A DNA stretch of 64,000 nucleotides, from positions 1,674,001 to 1,738,000 of the forward strand of contig CP012068.1 in NCBI GenBank assembly GCA_001189495.1, in the 5' to 3' direction. The DNA comes from Eubacterium sulci ATCC 35585 (lineage in GTDB: Bacteria; Bacillota; Clostridia; Peptostreptococcales; Anaerovoracaceae). The notes beneath the pieces are model-generated. The model was not told the origin of the DNA. It saw only the letters and a program-made list of their open reading frames with translations, and ran no database searches. A program made the translations under genes and the position numbers. Shown here piece by piece: positions 20,874 to 30,537 of this stretch (its first letter is position 1; each line of letters opens with the position of its first letter).

Positions 20874-21446
20874 AATTTCTCCTTGCGGAAGTCTTGCTAT
20901 AAGGCTGTTTCCGTTTTGTTTAAGCCATTTTCGCGCCTGCCTATAATTTGGGCAAAACTCCTCTATCTTTTCCCAAAACCTCTTAGAGTGATTCATGTAC
21001 ACCCTATGACAAAGCTCGTGGATTACTACATACTCAGCAACCTCATCCGGACAGAGCATGAGTAGATAATTGTAGTTTAGGTTTCCCTTTGATGAACAGC
21101 TTCCCCATCTTGTCTTTTGGCCTCTGATAGAAATACGCCCATAGCTTACCCCTATTTTCTCAGCCCAATATTCAGTCAAGCTGGTTAGATGATTTCTCGC
21201 CTTTTTCTTTAGCCTTTTTACCTCTCCTGAGCTTAACTGTTCAGCCTCTTCATACTCGCGAGCTTCAGCCGTATTTCTTTGCTCTATTTTATCGAGAGTT
21301 TTCAGTATCCAGTCATGCTTTGCCTTTAGCATTTCTTCAATCTGAGCTTTACTCGCTCGCCTTGGGACTCTGACCTTGATTTTTTTGTCCATGCCGATTT
21401 CTATTGCAAAGCTTCTTCTATCACTTCTTATAACGACTATGTCCAT
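20871..21446 (-). CDS. YgjP-like (DUF45) metallopeptidase
   Basis: 191 aa. The zinc site VIHELCHRVYMNHSKRFW carries HExxH with a downstream His/Glu-bearing helix, and RGQKTRWGSC is the family signature before it. Predicted cytoplasmic metal-dependent hydrolase of the SprT-like group; physiological substrate unknown. The ribosome binding site is weak. It ends at the shared terminator. Confidence 0.88.
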   Translation of the reverse strand: MDIVVIRSDRRSFAIEIGMDKKIKVRVPRRASKAQIEEMLKAKHDWILKTLDKIEQRNTAEAREYEEAEQLSSGEVKRLKKKARNHLTSLTEYWAEKIGVSYGRISIRGQKTRWGSCSSKGNLNYNYLLMLCPDEVAEYVVIHELCHRVYMNHSKRFWEKIEEFCPNYRQARKWLKQNGNSLIARLPQGEI

Positions 21447-21464
21447 AGTAAATAGGCGATGGGT

Positions 21465-22103
21465 CTAACCCTTGCGCTTTCTACCCTCATTTCTCTTTTG
21501 GCGTTTTTCCTTTGCCTCTCGATTTAAGCGCTTCTTGGTGCTCTTTTTCATAACCGAGAAGCCAAATCTTCCTAGAGGTTTTCTCTTTATCCCAAAGTAT
21601 TCTCCGTGGTTAAAGGCTACCATATTTGCAAGATCTAGGCGAATTTTGTTGTCCTCATCGAAAAGCTCCTCATTTGCATGTACCGCAACAATTTCTGCGA
21701 TAAACATATCGTGGGTCGGATACTCTTTAACCTCGAGCACCTTGCACTCTAGGTTGACTGGAGACTCTTCAATCAGTGGTGCCTTAACATGGTCAGCAGG
21801 ACTCTTTGTTAGATTGCATTTAGCAAACTTATCCTCATTTCGGCCACTTCTCACTCCGCAATAGTCAGCTGAACGTGCGAGATCCTCGTTTACGAGATTT
21901 ATAACAAATTCTCCTGATTTTTCTATCAGCTGGTGTGAATACCTCGATTTTCTTACTGAAACATAGGTAATTGGCGGGTCTGAATTAATGATGCCTGTCC
22001 AGGCAATTGTCAGTACATTATCAACTTTTCCGTCTGAACAGCTAACCATGACTGCCGGAAGTGGATTCAACATAGTTCCAGGTTTTAGTGAAACTTTAGC
22101 CAT
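21465..22103 (-). CDS. flavin reductase family protein
   Basis: About 212 aa. FMN-binding split-barrel flavoprotein with NVLTIAWTG and the SVRKSRYSH, FVINL and ADYCGVRSG segments typical of the family. It ends in a basic Lys/Arg tail that is unusual. The ATG at 22103 has GAAAGGGAATAAT; the TTG at 22121 has no good site. It begins directly after the TRIC-like channel gene. Partner oxygenase or physiological role not evident. Confidence 0.85.
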   Translation of the reverse strand: MAKVSLKPGTMLNPLPAVMVSCSDGKVDNVLTIAWTGIINSDPPITYVSVRKSRYSHQLIEKSGEFVINLVNEDLARSADYCGVRSGRNEDKFAKCNLTKSPADHVKAPLIEESPVNLECKVLEVKEYPTHDMFIAEIVAVHANEELFDEDNKIRLDLANMVAFNHGEYFGIKRKPLGRFGFSVMKKSTKKRLNREAKEKRQKRNEGRKRKG

Positions 22104-22104
22104 A

Positions 22105-22764
22105 TTATTCCCTTTCTTCAATACGCGGCAAATTCCATCTGAAATGTGCAGCGAGAACTCTAATCAAAATTGTAAGAGCAAAACCAGCAGCTATCGCCAT
22201 GTTCTTGCTCGTCAAATCCATAATCAAAAGCGATCCCGTCAGGATTCCTCCAAGAACTGACGCAAAAGCGTATACGTGCTTTACGAATACATAAGGCATT
22301 TCGCAAGCCATCATATCTCTTAGAACGCCTCCACCAACACCTGTAACAACGCCAAGGAATACTATCAAAAATAGATGTGCTACCTCTTGTGAACTATATC
22401 CCACAATCGCACCATCGACAGTAAAAGCGGCAAGACCTACTGTATCAAACCAGAATAGCGCCCTCTCAGGTACTACCACAAAGTGGTCCTCAGTCTTTCC
22501 CTTTCTCAAACTCATGATGATGAAAGCTATATTTGCAGTAACTAGCGACGCAACCAAATATATTGGATTTTGAAATGAAAGAGGAGGATTCATACCTACG
22601 ATAACATCGCGTATAACTCCCCCGCCAGTTGCTGTTACTAGTGCAAGGATATTGATACCGAATATGTCCATGCCCTTACGCGCCGCAACAGCAGCACCTG
22701 AAAGTGCAAAGGCAATTGTACCTATCATATCCATTATCTCTATAAATGTAAACTCGAAGTTCAT
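22105..22764 (-). CDS. TRIC-type trimeric cation channel family protein (UPF0126)
   Basis: 219 aa, seven membrane helices arranged as two similar halves. Each half contains the glycine-rich signature: ATGGGVIRDVIVG near residue 45 and GVGGGVLRDMMACEMP near residue 140. Bacterial homologues form homotrimeric potassium-permeable channels. The gene is tightly linked to the flavin reductase (stop and start nearly touch). Confidence 0.9.
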   Translation of the reverse strand: MNFEFTFIEIMDMIGTIAFALSGAAVAARKGMDIFGINILALVTATGGGVIRDVIVGMNPPLSFQNPIYLVASLVTANIAFIIMSLRKGKTEDHFVVVPERALFWFDTVGLAAFTVDGAIVGYSSQEVAHLFLIVFLGVVTGVGGGVLRDMMACEMPYVFVKHVYAFASVLGGILTGSLLIMDLTSKNMAIAAGFALTILIRVLAAHFRWNLPRIEERE

Positions 22765-22843
22765 TCAGCCACTCCTAAAAATTTTATATCGATAACATTG
22801 TAACACATATATTTACTAATTTTGTTTTTATTTTACATCAAAG

Positions 22844-23551
22844 TTATAATCTCTTGTCGCACATTGAAGCAAGCTTTGACCCTATCGTCTGAAATAGCTG
22901 AACCATTAGTACAATAAGTGCCACTGCAACGATCATAACCAGTGTCTTACGTCTATAGTAACCATAGTTGATTGCGATTTTACCAAGACCACCTCCGCCG
23001 AGTATTGCACTCATTGCTGAGTATCCTAGGATTGTCGTGATTGCAATTGTAAAGTTTGAAATCAGTGAAGGAAGACTCTCTGGGATTAGAACCCTCTTTA
23101 CGATTTGCATTGGAGTTGCACCCATGCTAACTGCAGCCTCAATAACGTTGGAATCCACTTCTCTGATACTAGTTTCAACAAGTCTTGCTACAAATGGAAA
23201 CGATGCAACGACAAGCGGTACAACCGAAGCTCCTGTACCAACTACGGTATCGACTATGAACCTTGTAATTGGAGTTACCATGATAATCAAAATGAGAAAT
23301 GGTACGGATCTCAAAAGGTTTATCAAAGCATTTATGCCCTTGTACAGAATCGTAGGAATCGGCATGATGCCATCCTTCTCACCCGTAACCAGAATGATGC
23401 CTAGTGGTAAGCCTATTGCGATAGCTGCAGCCGTTGCGATAACTGTCATGTAAAAGCTTTCCCAAATGGCAAGAGGCATTTCATCCCTGATGATTTCTAG
23501 TGCTTCTTGAAGTTTCCCATCTGCAACCATGCTGTTAATTAAATCACTCAT
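22844..23551 (-). CDS. metI: methionine ABC transporter permease
   Basis: 235 aa with five or six membrane spans and the EAA coupling loop (EAAVSMGATPMQIVKRVLIPESLPSL). Moves methionine across the membrane with MetN and MetQ. It overlaps the end of metN by 8 bp, so translation is probably coupled. Confidence 0.95.
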   Translation of the reverse strand: MSDLINSMVADGKLQEALEIIRDEMPLAIWESFYMTVIATAAAIAIGLPLGIILVTGEKDGIMPIPTILYKGINALINLLRSVPFLILIIMVTPITRFIVDTVVGTGASVVPLVVASFPFVARLVETSIREVDSNVIEAAVSMGATPMQIVKRVLIPESLPSLISNFTIAITTILGYSAMSAILGGGGLGKIAINYGYYRRKTLVMIVAVALIVLMVQLFQTIGSKLASMCDKRL

Positions 23552-24584
23552 CAGAGTCCACCTCCTTTCTTAGCTTGCTTACATCCTCTAATTCAGCTAG
23601 TACACCATCGTGCTCGTTTAAGAATTCGAGAACTCTATCTACATTATCCCCTTCTTTTTTTACGCCTAAAAGCATCTTGCCAAACGCCTTCCCATTTAGG
23701 GATCTTGTCGACGCATAGAGAATGCTTGCAGGAATACCAAGCGTAATCGCAAGGTCAGCAATAAGTGGCGACTCCGTTGTCTCAGAGTCATTAAATGAAA
23801 CGGATATAACAGACCTGTCATCCCTATATGTGGCTAGCCCCTGTTCAGCCTTATCAGGAAATACAAGTCTCTTACCCGCCTCGGATTCAGGCTTTGCAAA
23901 GATTTCTGTAACGCTACCGCTCTCTGCTATGCGCCCATTATCTAGGATTGTAACTTTGTTACAAATTCTTTCGACTACAGACATCTGATGTGTAATAATG
24001 ACTACAGTGATTCCAAGTTCCCTGTTAATCTTGGATAGCAAATCAAGAATCTGATTTGTTGTCTTTGGATCAAGCGCACTTGTCGCCTCATCGCAAAGCA
24101 ATACCTTAGGATCTGTTGCAAGAGCCCTCGCTATTGCAATTCTCTGTTTTTGTCCACCAGAAAGCTGAGCAGGGTAAGCATTTTCTTTATCCGCAAGCCC
24201 TACAAGCTTGAGCAGCTCTCTACCCCTCTTTATCGCTACTTTTCGCTTAACCCTGCTCGTCAATAGTGGAAAGCATATATTTTGCAGACATGTTTTCTGC
24301 ATCAAAAGATTAAAGCTCTGGAAGATCATCGTGATTCTCTTCCTAGCCGCTCTAAGCTCCCTAGGTGTAAATTTAGTCAGGTCTTGGCCATCCACTAGGA
24401 CAGCTCCTGATGTTGGAACTTCAAGTAGATTGATACAGCGCACCAGCGTACTCTTTCCGGCTCCGCTCATTCCTATAATGCCATAAATATCGCCATCATT
24501 AATTTTGATGGCGATATCCTTTAGTGCTTCTACTTTTCCGTCTTTTGTCTCAAATGTTTTTGATATATTCTTTAATTCAATCAT
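23544..24584 (-). CDS. metN: methionine ABC transporter ATP-binding protein
   Basis: 346 aa. Walker A GMSGAGKST, signature LSGGQKQRI, Walker B VLLCDEATSALD, and a C-terminal NIL domain (about residues 265-345) that senses methionine in MetN proteins. Second gene of metQ-metN-metI. Confidence 0.96.
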   Translation of the reverse strand: MIELKNISKTFETKDGKVEALKDIAIKINDGDIYGIIGMSGAGKSTLVRCINLLEVPTSGAVLVDGQDLTKFTPRELRAARKRITMIFQSFNLLMQKTCLQNICFPLLTSRVKRKVAIKRGRELLKLVGLADKENAYPAQLSGGQKQRIAIARALATDPKVLLCDEATSALDPKTTNQILDLLSKINRELGITVVIITHQMSVVERICNKVTILDNGRIAESGSVTEIFAKPESEAGKRLVFPDKAEQGLATYRDDRSVISVSFNDSETTESPLIADLAITLGIPASILYASTRSLNGKAFGKMLLGVKKEGDNVDRVLEFLNEHDGVLAELEDVSKLRKEVDSDE

Positions 24585-24652
24585 TCATTTGCTCGCTCTA
24601 TTAAAATCATATTATATTAACTACTCGACTTCATATTCACGCATAGCTTCGA

Positions 24653-25513
24653 TTATTTTAGCTTCTTTAGTGAATCTAGTGACTTTGTCTTACCAGCGTA
24701 TAGACCCATTGGCTCATTGTGGATTGCTCCAACAGATACAACCTTTGTTCCATTTTCCTTATTGAAAGCTTCTAGGTATGGAAGGTGCTGGAAGTAGTTT
24801 GCATCGACTTCTCCGCTATCAACAACCTTGTTTGGCTGAACATAGTCAGTGAATTCCTTGATATCTAGAGTGATGCCCTTCTTTGCTAGGATTTCCTTAG
24901 CAACCTTTAGTACGTCTGCGTGCGGTGTAGGTGATGCTGCAACAGTGATTGTTGTTCCCTTTAGTGCATCGTAATCAACTGACTTGTCGTATCCATCGCC
25001 AGGATTTTCTACTACGCTTACAACACCACCGTTGTATTTCTTCTTAATATAATCAGCAACCTGCTTGCTCTCTAGTGATGCAACAAGAGCCTTAATCTTA
25101 TCTGTATTCTCCTGTCCTTCTTTTACTGCAACGATGTTTGCATACTTTGCGCTGTTGTCCTCGATGATTAGAGAATCCTTAACTGGATTTAGACCAGCAT
25201 CGATAGCAAAGTTTGAGTTGATAACTGCAAAGTCAACATCCTTAAGTGTGTTTGGAACCTGAGCTGCTTCAACTTCTTTGAACTCGATTCCATTCTTGTC
25301 TTCAATGTCTCTGATAGTTGCATCTAGTCCAGCTCCATCCTTAAGCTTGATGTAACCCTTTGACTGTAAGAGCAAAAGCGCTCTCGCTTCGTTTGTTGTG
25401 TCATTAGGAACTGCGATTGTAACTACGTTATCCTTCTTGCTTCCGCAAGCTACAAGTGCTACTGCTGTAATTGATAGCACACCGATCAAAATTAATGCCT
25501 TTATTTTCTTCAT
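24653..25513 (-). CDS. metQ: methionine-binding lipoprotein (NlpA/MetQ family)
   Basis: 286 aa. Lipoprotein signal peptide with lipobox ALVACGSK (Cys about residue 23), then an NlpA-type solute-binding domain with TPHADVLK and FTDYVQPN. It delivers methionine to MetNI at the outer face of the membrane. No SAM riboswitch is visible in the roughly 160 bp between the rpsI terminator and the start. Confidence 0.95.
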   Translation of the reverse strand: MKKIKALILIGVLSITAVALVACGSKKDNVVTIAVPNDTTNEARALLLLQSKGYIKLKDGAGLDATIRDIEDKNGIEFKEVEAAQVPNTLKDVDFAVINSNFAIDAGLNPVKDSLIIEDNSAKYANIVAVKEGQENTDKIKALVASLESKQVADYIKKKYNGGVVSVVENPGDGYDKSVDYDALKGTTITVAASPTPHADVLKVAKEILAKKGITLDIKEFTDYVQPNKVVDSGEVDANYFQHLPYLEAFNKENGTKVVSVGAIHNEPMGLYAGKTKSLDSLKKLK

Positions 25514-25672
25514 TATTATTTCCCCCTATATCTGAAATTTTGTTTTTCTGTTTTCGATAATCCAATATTATCACTAAAAATAGATTTAGTATAATACTAT
25601 ACTTTTATATTTAGATATAGGCTGGGATTATAACTTAAAGTAAGCCATTCTACACCTTGAGCAAATTTTGCA

Positions 25673-25707
25673 CGAAAAAACCCCAAAACATAAGTCTTGG
25701 GGTTTTG
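25673..25707 (-). terminator. terminator of the rplM-rpsI operon
   Basis: Arms around CCCCAA (25681-25686) and TTGGGG (25697-25702), extended by A/T pairs, followed on the minus strand by six T. Confidence 0.9.
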
Positions 25708-25733
25708 TAAGCTTTTGAAAGACATAAGATATA

Positions 25734-26129
25734 TTATCTCTTGCTGAACTGTGAAGCTCTTCTTGCCTTCTTTAGTCCATACTTCTTTCTTTCCTTCATT
25801 CTTGGGTCTCTTGTCAAGAATCCAGCTGCCTTAAGTGCGGGTCTGTAAGCTTCCTTGTCTGCCTGACAAAGAGCTCTTGAGATTCCGTGTCTAAGAGCGC
25901 CAGCCTGTCCTGTGAAGCCGCCACCTCTAACTGTTGCGACAACATCGTACTTGCCTTCGCATCCTGCAACTGCAAATGGTCTTTCGATTTCTCTCTTAAC
26001 CATCTCCATGCCAAAGAACTCATCTAGGGTTCTCTTATTGATTGTTATCTTTCCTGTTCCGGGAATCAATCTAACTCTAGCTACTGAAGCTTTTCTTCTA
26101 CCTGTTCCTAGGTACTGCATTTTTGCCAT
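25734..26129 (-). CDS. rpsI: 30S ribosomal protein S9
   Basis: 131 aa. [20 protein letters not shown] near the N-terminus and the basic [18 protein letters not shown]-terminus that reaches the P-site are diagnostic. GGGAGG precedes the ATG; 19 bp after rplM. Confidence 0.99.
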   Translation of the reverse strand: MAKMQYLGTGRRKASVARVRLIPGTGKITINKRTLDEFFGMEMVKREIERPFAVAGCEGKYDVVATVRGGGFTGQAGALRHGISRALCQADKEAYRPALKAAGFLTRDPRMKERKKYGLKKARRASQFSKR

Positions 26130-26148
26130 TGTTTATTCCTCCCTTCCC

Positions 26149-26577
26149 TTAGAAATTCAACTCTTCAGGCTTCTGTGCTGCATGTTCATGCTGAGGTCCT
26201 GCATAAACCTTTAGCTTCTTGAACATCTGTCTGCCAAGTCTTCCATCTGGAAGCATGCCCTTAACTGCATGTCTGATGATTTCCTCTGGCTTACGTGCCT
26301 GTAGCTTCTCAAATGTGACCTCACGAAGTCCACCAGGATATCCTGTGTGTCTCTTGTAGATCTTCTCTTTTCTCTTCTTGCCAGTAACTTCTACCTTCTC
26401 AGCATTGATTACGATAACGTAGTCACCGCAGTCAACGTGTGGTGTGTAAGTTGGCTTTCTCTTTCCTCTCAGTACCATAGCAACTTCTGATGCTAGTCTT
26501 CCGAGAGTCTTACCTTCAGCATCTACAACGTACCATTTACGTTCTACTTCTGCTGGCTTTGCAATGTATGACTTCAT
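26149..26577 (-). CDS. rplM: 50S ribosomal protein L13
   Basis: 142 aa from the ATG at 26577, which has AAGGAGAAGGT. The alternative start at 26610 would add an unusual 11-residue extension. Contains [29 protein letters not shown] and [21 protein letters not shown]. First gene of the classical rplM-rpsI operon, with a structured leader. Confidence 0.99.
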   Translation of the reverse strand: MKSYIAKPAEVERKWYVVDAEGKTLGRLASEVAMVLRGKRKPTYTPHVDCGDYVIVINAEKVEVTGKKRKEKIYKRHTGYPGGLREVTFEKLQARKPEEIIRHAVKGMLPDGRLGRQMFKKLKVYAGPQHEHAAQKPEELNF

Positions 26578-26732
26578 ACCTTCTCCTTTTCCACCTACTG
26601 GGATTTGCACAACAAATCTGTTTCGGCTGTGCCTACTAGCTTGCTCTGCAAGTTGTTCGACATTACTAAAATAACTTTAGGTGGTGAGTGACGGACGCTT
26701 AACATCCTGCCCACCGTGCTTAAAATACAAGC
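26578..26732 (-). ncRNA. leader of rplM-rpsI, probable L13-type autoregulatory leader
   Basis: The predicted transcript starts with the hairpin CGTGCTTG...AAGCACG immediately after +1 and continues through about 150 nt with further pairing. L13 leaders are known in Firmicutes at this place; I did not verify the consensus. Confidence 0.45.
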
Positions 26733-26738
26733 ACGAAT

Positions 26739-26767
26739 ATTATATCTCAGCCTCAAATTAATTGCAA
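26739..26767 (-). promoter_or_regulatory. rplM promoter
   Basis: -35 TTGCAA (26762-26767), 17 bp, -10 TATAAT (26739-26744) on the minus strand. Confidence 0.75.
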
Positions 26768-26835
26768 GTACTGTTTTTGCACATGCTCTATAATACTTAC
26801 ATTAAGAGCACTACTTAATTGGTCTATCTTCATAA

Positions 26836-28863
26836 TTATAGCCTGTCCCTTTTGCCTGCGAATCCTGTCAAAATCCAAAACAGTATAAATGCTGAAATAA
26901 AACTGAGAGCGTATCCTCCTATGTTAGAAACGTCACCCGTATTTGGTCTATCTGGAGTTTTTTCATTTCTGATTTCAAAATGCTGAAGCTCTGCAGTATT
27001 TTCAACATTTATTTCTACCGGATCTTGAAGTTTTTCATAGCCCTGAGGCGCTCTCTCCTCAACAACAGTGTACTTTCCCTCCTTTATTCCTTCAATTCTA
27101 TGTGGATTTCCATCACTGATCCATCTATCTACAATTTTCCCATTGGAATCCTTGAGCAAAAGTTCTGCTCCGCTTAGAGAATGCTTCTTACCATCGCTTA
27201 ATGTTAGCTTTGATATTTCAAGCTTTATCAACGCATTGCCTATTTGCGATTCATATAAAAATTCCTTTTCGCCGTCATCTCTAGTAACTATGGTATCGTC
27301 TTCAGCTCCCATAGCCTCAATTCTGTATGCTTCCTTGCTAAGGGCGTAACCATCTGGAGATTTCGTTTCCTTTAGTTCGTAAATTCCCGGAAGAAGACCA
27401 CCCTTTTCTGCGACTCCATTCTCATCTGTAACAATCTTTTCTACACGTATTTCTTCTCCTTGCTTAAGCGATTTTCCGTCTGCATCAGCAATTCTCTTTA
27501 GTTCAAAATGAGCTCCAGCAAGAGCCTTATTTTCGCTTTCCCCAAATTTTCTAACTCTAACTCTGACGGTCTGCTCTTTCTCATCAAAGCTAGGAACTTC
27601 ATACTCACTGATAGATAGCTTTCCATTCTCATCTTTAACAGGCTTTAGCTTAACCACCTTAACTTCTCCATTAATCCAGAATCCCTTTGGAGCCTTGGTT
27701 TCTCTAATTCTATAGGTTCCTATAGGTAGCAAAGCCTTGCCGTCATCATTAGTATAAAGTTCATCACTTCCATCCTTTAAATATGAAGCATCTAGCCTCA
27801 CCTTTCCTTCTTCATCTGTAGTAAATATCCATGTCCTTTCTACTTCACTAGACTCCTCTAGACTAGCGAAATACTCAACAGTAAATTCAGCGCCAGCTAG
27901 CGAAAGTGACTTATCAAGGTTTCCAGCCGCGGACTTCTTTTGGATCAAAACATCAAGCTCTGCAGCAAGTGGCTCGTCATTTGAACGAATGACAAAGTTC
28001 TCATTTGCCTTAACCTCAAATTCGTATTCATTAGGATCTAGGTCCATATTATTAGGTGCACTAATCTCCCTAGCCTTGTACTTGCCAGGCTTGAGCGCCT
28101 TAGTATCGGTATTACCGTTTTCGTCAGTCACTAGCTCTGCAACAAGCTTTCCACTAGAATCAACCACATGATAAATCGCCCCAGCAAGGCTATATACCTT
28201 CGGACATGCACTGAAAAGCTTTGATCTTCCGCCAGTTTCTTTCTTTAGCTCTGCAGTTCCTTCAAGTGCGTTTAGCGTAAACAAAACCTGCGACTGCTCA
28301 GCGCTAGGTCCTTTGTAATATAGCCCTTTCCCAATAAAGCTTCCCGCATTTTCATCAGCATACCTTCTTGCCTCTGCTATTACAGCTCTCTGAGTCTCGC
28401 GGCTAGCCCCTCTCATAGAGTACATTTCATCTACTCTATTATCAGTAAAACATCCCTTGTGACCATTGACATTCATCCAGACCCATGCCTGAAGCAGAGC
28501 CGACTTAGTGTAATCGTCAATGCTTGCTCCTCTTATACTCTCTAGCCCCAGTGCAATCCTTGTTATCACATCCTGTGGCAAGTAGTTTAGAGCATCCTCG
28601 ACATTCTTCACAGAATCCTTTGATGGAACCGACGGCTGAACGCAATAAACAGCTTCATTATTACCGTTTACAAAATCGTGAGCAGCATGCCCTATCCACG
28701 CCCCATTATCTGTAGAAATCAGATACTCGTTGCTCCCAGATTTCCTTGTCACATCAGTCTGTGCACTTGCAATAGGTGAAAATGCTAGCTGAACCATCAA
28801 AATTGACATCACCAGCACTGCAATCACCAAACTTCTTAATCTCTTTACCCTTGTTCTTATCAA
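26836..28863 (-). CDS. thioester-domain SpaA-type surface adhesin, sortase anchored
   Basis: 675 aa. A signal peptide is followed by a thioester (TQXA-like) domain in which Cys74 of AVYCVQP and Gln125 of LLQAWVW are placed to form the internal thioester used by Gram-positive adhesins for covalent host binding. About four Cna-B/SpaA-type domains follow (about residues 225-300, 305-420, 430-545, 550-635); each ends with an ExxAPxGY- or ETKxPxGF-like segment. The tail is RPNTGD, a membrane span and KRDRL. The start codon is TTG at 28863, supported by AAGGAGGTAATT and by the signal peptide position. Confidence 0.9.
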   Translation of the reverse strand: MIRTRVKRLRSLVIAVLVMSILMVQLAFSPIASAQTDVTRKSGSNEYLISTDNGAWIGHAAHDFVNGNNEAVYCVQPSVPSKDSVKNVEDALNYLPQDVITRIALGLESIRGASIDDYTKSALLQAWVWMNVNGHKGCFTDNRVDEMYSMRGASRETQRAVIAEARRYADENAGSFIGKGLYYKGPSAEQSQVLFTLNALEGTAELKKETGGRSKLFSACPKVYSLAGAIYHVVDSSGKLVAELVTDENGNTDTKALKPGKYKAREISAPNNMDLDPNEYEFEVKANENFVIRSNDEPLAAELDVLIQKKSAAGNLDKSLSLAGAEFTVEYFASLEESSEVERTWIFTTDEEGKVRLDASYLKDGSDELYTNDDGKALLPIGTYRIRETKAPKGFWINGEVKVVKLKPVKDENGKLSISEYEVPSFDEKEQTVRVRVRKFGESENKALAGAHFELKRIADADGKSLKQGEEIRVEKIVTDENGVAEKGGLLPGIYELKETKSPDGYALSKEAYRIEAMGAEDDTIVTRDDGEKEFLYESQIGNALIKLEISKLTLSDGKKHSLSGAELLLKDSNGKIVDRWISDGNPHRIEGIKEGKYTVVEERAPQGYEKLQDPVEINVENTAELQHFEIRNEKTPDRPNTGDVSNIGGYALSFISAFILFWILTGFAGKRDRL

Positions 28864-29126
28864 AATTACCTCCTTTTTGGGTACGAAAAAAGGAGCAGCA
28901 CCACGGGCACTACTCCTCTTCGTTACACTTATTTTACGATATCATATTATCACTTGATTCTTCCCCGGTCAATCAAATCGAAGATTTCCCCAAAGACGCT
29001 CGCAACTTATTTTTCAATCCTGATGCCTGACTGACCATCTATAAATATACATAACTTTGACAGTTTCAACCACAACTATGCACAATAGTGATAAGAAACC
29101 TTAACAAAATTATCACATAAGACGTG

Positions 29127-29241
29127 TATACTCATAATTGTCAAAAGAGCATACGCCAATAACAGTTTCTTTTGAACGTTCTTTCTTAATAATAACATCG
29201 CGCCAAAGGGCTTCGGGTGACCGAGGCCTTTTGGTTTTTTT
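29127..29241 (+). ncRNA. possible small RNA ending in an orphan terminator
   Basis: A strong plus-strand terminator (arms CCAAAGGGCTTCGG 29203-29216 and CCGAGGCCTTTTGG 29221-29234, then seven T) has no plus-strand gene in front of it. A -10-like TATACT lies at 29127-29132. The roughly 397-bp gap holds no credible ORF, so a transcript of about 100 nt is likely. Confidence 0.4.
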
Positions 29242-29260
29242 GTAAAGCCTTTGATAGGCT

Positions 29261-30406
29261 CTATTTCTCAAATGGGAACTTGTAATCCAAGTTGTATTTA
29301 TCTCTAACTTCGATAAACTCCTTCTGAACAGCCTCTCCGATAGGCACTCCCTTGTCCTTGCGAAATACGGAAGTCATATATGCTTTCTCGCCGGCAGTGT
29401 AGATTCTGTCGTGTCCAGGAGCCTTCTCTGATGCTCTCAGCTCTCTTAAGATATCTCCACAAGTCTTGCGAAATTCCTTTTCGCCAACGAAGAAATCAGG
29501 ATTGATAACCATGAAGAAGTGACCAAGTCCATAAGGCCTGCGTTTTCCATCTGCATCAAAACCAGATAGCGCCTTTAGGAAGTGTCCTCCCTGAAGCGCA
29601 GCTGATAGAACCTCGACAACAGTCGCATAGCTATATCCCTTGTATCCAGCAAGCTCCTCGCCTATTCCTCCAAGAGGTGCAAGTGCAGCTCTTCCGCTAG
29701 TCAAAGCTTCTAGAATATCCTCGCTATCTGTCATAGCCTCACCGTTTCTTCCGATAACCATACCAGCTGGCGTATCCATGCCGCAGCGTGCAAAATACTC
29801 AATCTTACCTCTCTGAGTGATTGAAGTTGCACAGTCAATACAGAATGGGAATCCCTCGTCTGTAGGTAGTGAGAATGTCAAAGGATTTGTTCCAAGCATA
29901 TTCTCTACACCAAATGTAGGCGCAATAGAAGGTCTAGCATTTGTTCCCGAGATACCAATCATTCCCTCATCAGCAGCCATACCTGTCCAATATCCTGAAA
30001 TTCCATAGTGTGTGGAGTTTCTGATAGCCGCCATACCCATGCCGTAGGTCTTAGCCTTTTCGATTATAGACTTCATCGCCTTGTAAGAAGCAACCATGCC
30101 CATACCATCGTGAGCATCTACAACCAAAGTCGTTGGAGTGTCTTTGATCACCTCATACTCTGTTACAGGTTTCTGAATACCCGCATTGATTCTGTCTATG
30201 TAAATAGGCTTAAATCTATTGCATCCGTGGCTTTCGATTCCGCGCCTATCACTCTCAAGAAGTACATCTGCGCATATCCTAGCGTCCTCCTCTGGCACAC
30301 CAACTGCCTTGAACGCATCAATCATAAAATTCTCTACTAAATCCCAAGCTACATAGGGCCTTGTTTCCGGGTCCTTTTCAATGTTTAACGATGTTACCTG
30401 TGGCAT
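29261..30406 (-). CDS. malate/L-lactate dehydrogenase family (LDH2) oxidoreductase
   Basis: 381 aa. NAD(P)-dependent 2-hydroxyacid (malate, lactate or ureidoglycolate) dehydrogenase of the LDH2 fold. Visible family features are ESDRRGIESHG with the catalytic His region, NSTHYG, GTNPLTFSLP and GYKGYSYATVVEVLSAALQGG. A small motif difference decides the substrate in this family, and I cannot assign it. Isolated gene; GTAGGAGGTTGTT precedes the ATG. Confidence 0.9.
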   Translation of the reverse strand: MPQVTSLNIEKDPETRPYVAWDLVENFMIDAFKAVGVPEEDARICADVLLESDRRGIESHGCNRFKPIYIDRINAGIQKPVTEYEVIKDTPTTLVVDAHDGMGMVASYKAMKSIIEKAKTYGMGMAAIRNSTHYGISGYWTGMAADEGMIGISGTNARPSIAPTFGVENMLGTNPLTFSLPTDEGFPFCIDCATSITQRGKIEYFARCGMDTPAGMVIGRNGEAMTDSEDILEALTSGRAALAPLGGIGEELAGYKGYSYATVVEVLSAALQGGHFLKALSGFDADGKRRPYGLGHFFMVINPDFFVGEKEFRKTCGDILRELRASEKAPGHDRIYTAGEKAYMTSVFRKDKGVPIGEAVQKEFIEVRDKYNLDYKFPFEK

Positions 30407-30537
30407 AACAACCTCCTACTGCCTAACTCATTAATTTATAAATATATTATATCACCTCCGCCCATCAAAATATACACATTTGACATCAAAGCGAAATAGT
30501 GCTAACTTTTTTATACAATCAAAGAATGGAGATTACT

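Noticed and set aside
25514-25672. SAM (S-box) riboswitch before metQ
   Set aside because: The gap is too short for the leader plus terminator and lacks the conserved core segments.
29195-29245. tRNA-like hairpin region
   Set aside because: One hairpin with a T run, no cloverleaf, no T-loop or CCA; reads as a terminator.
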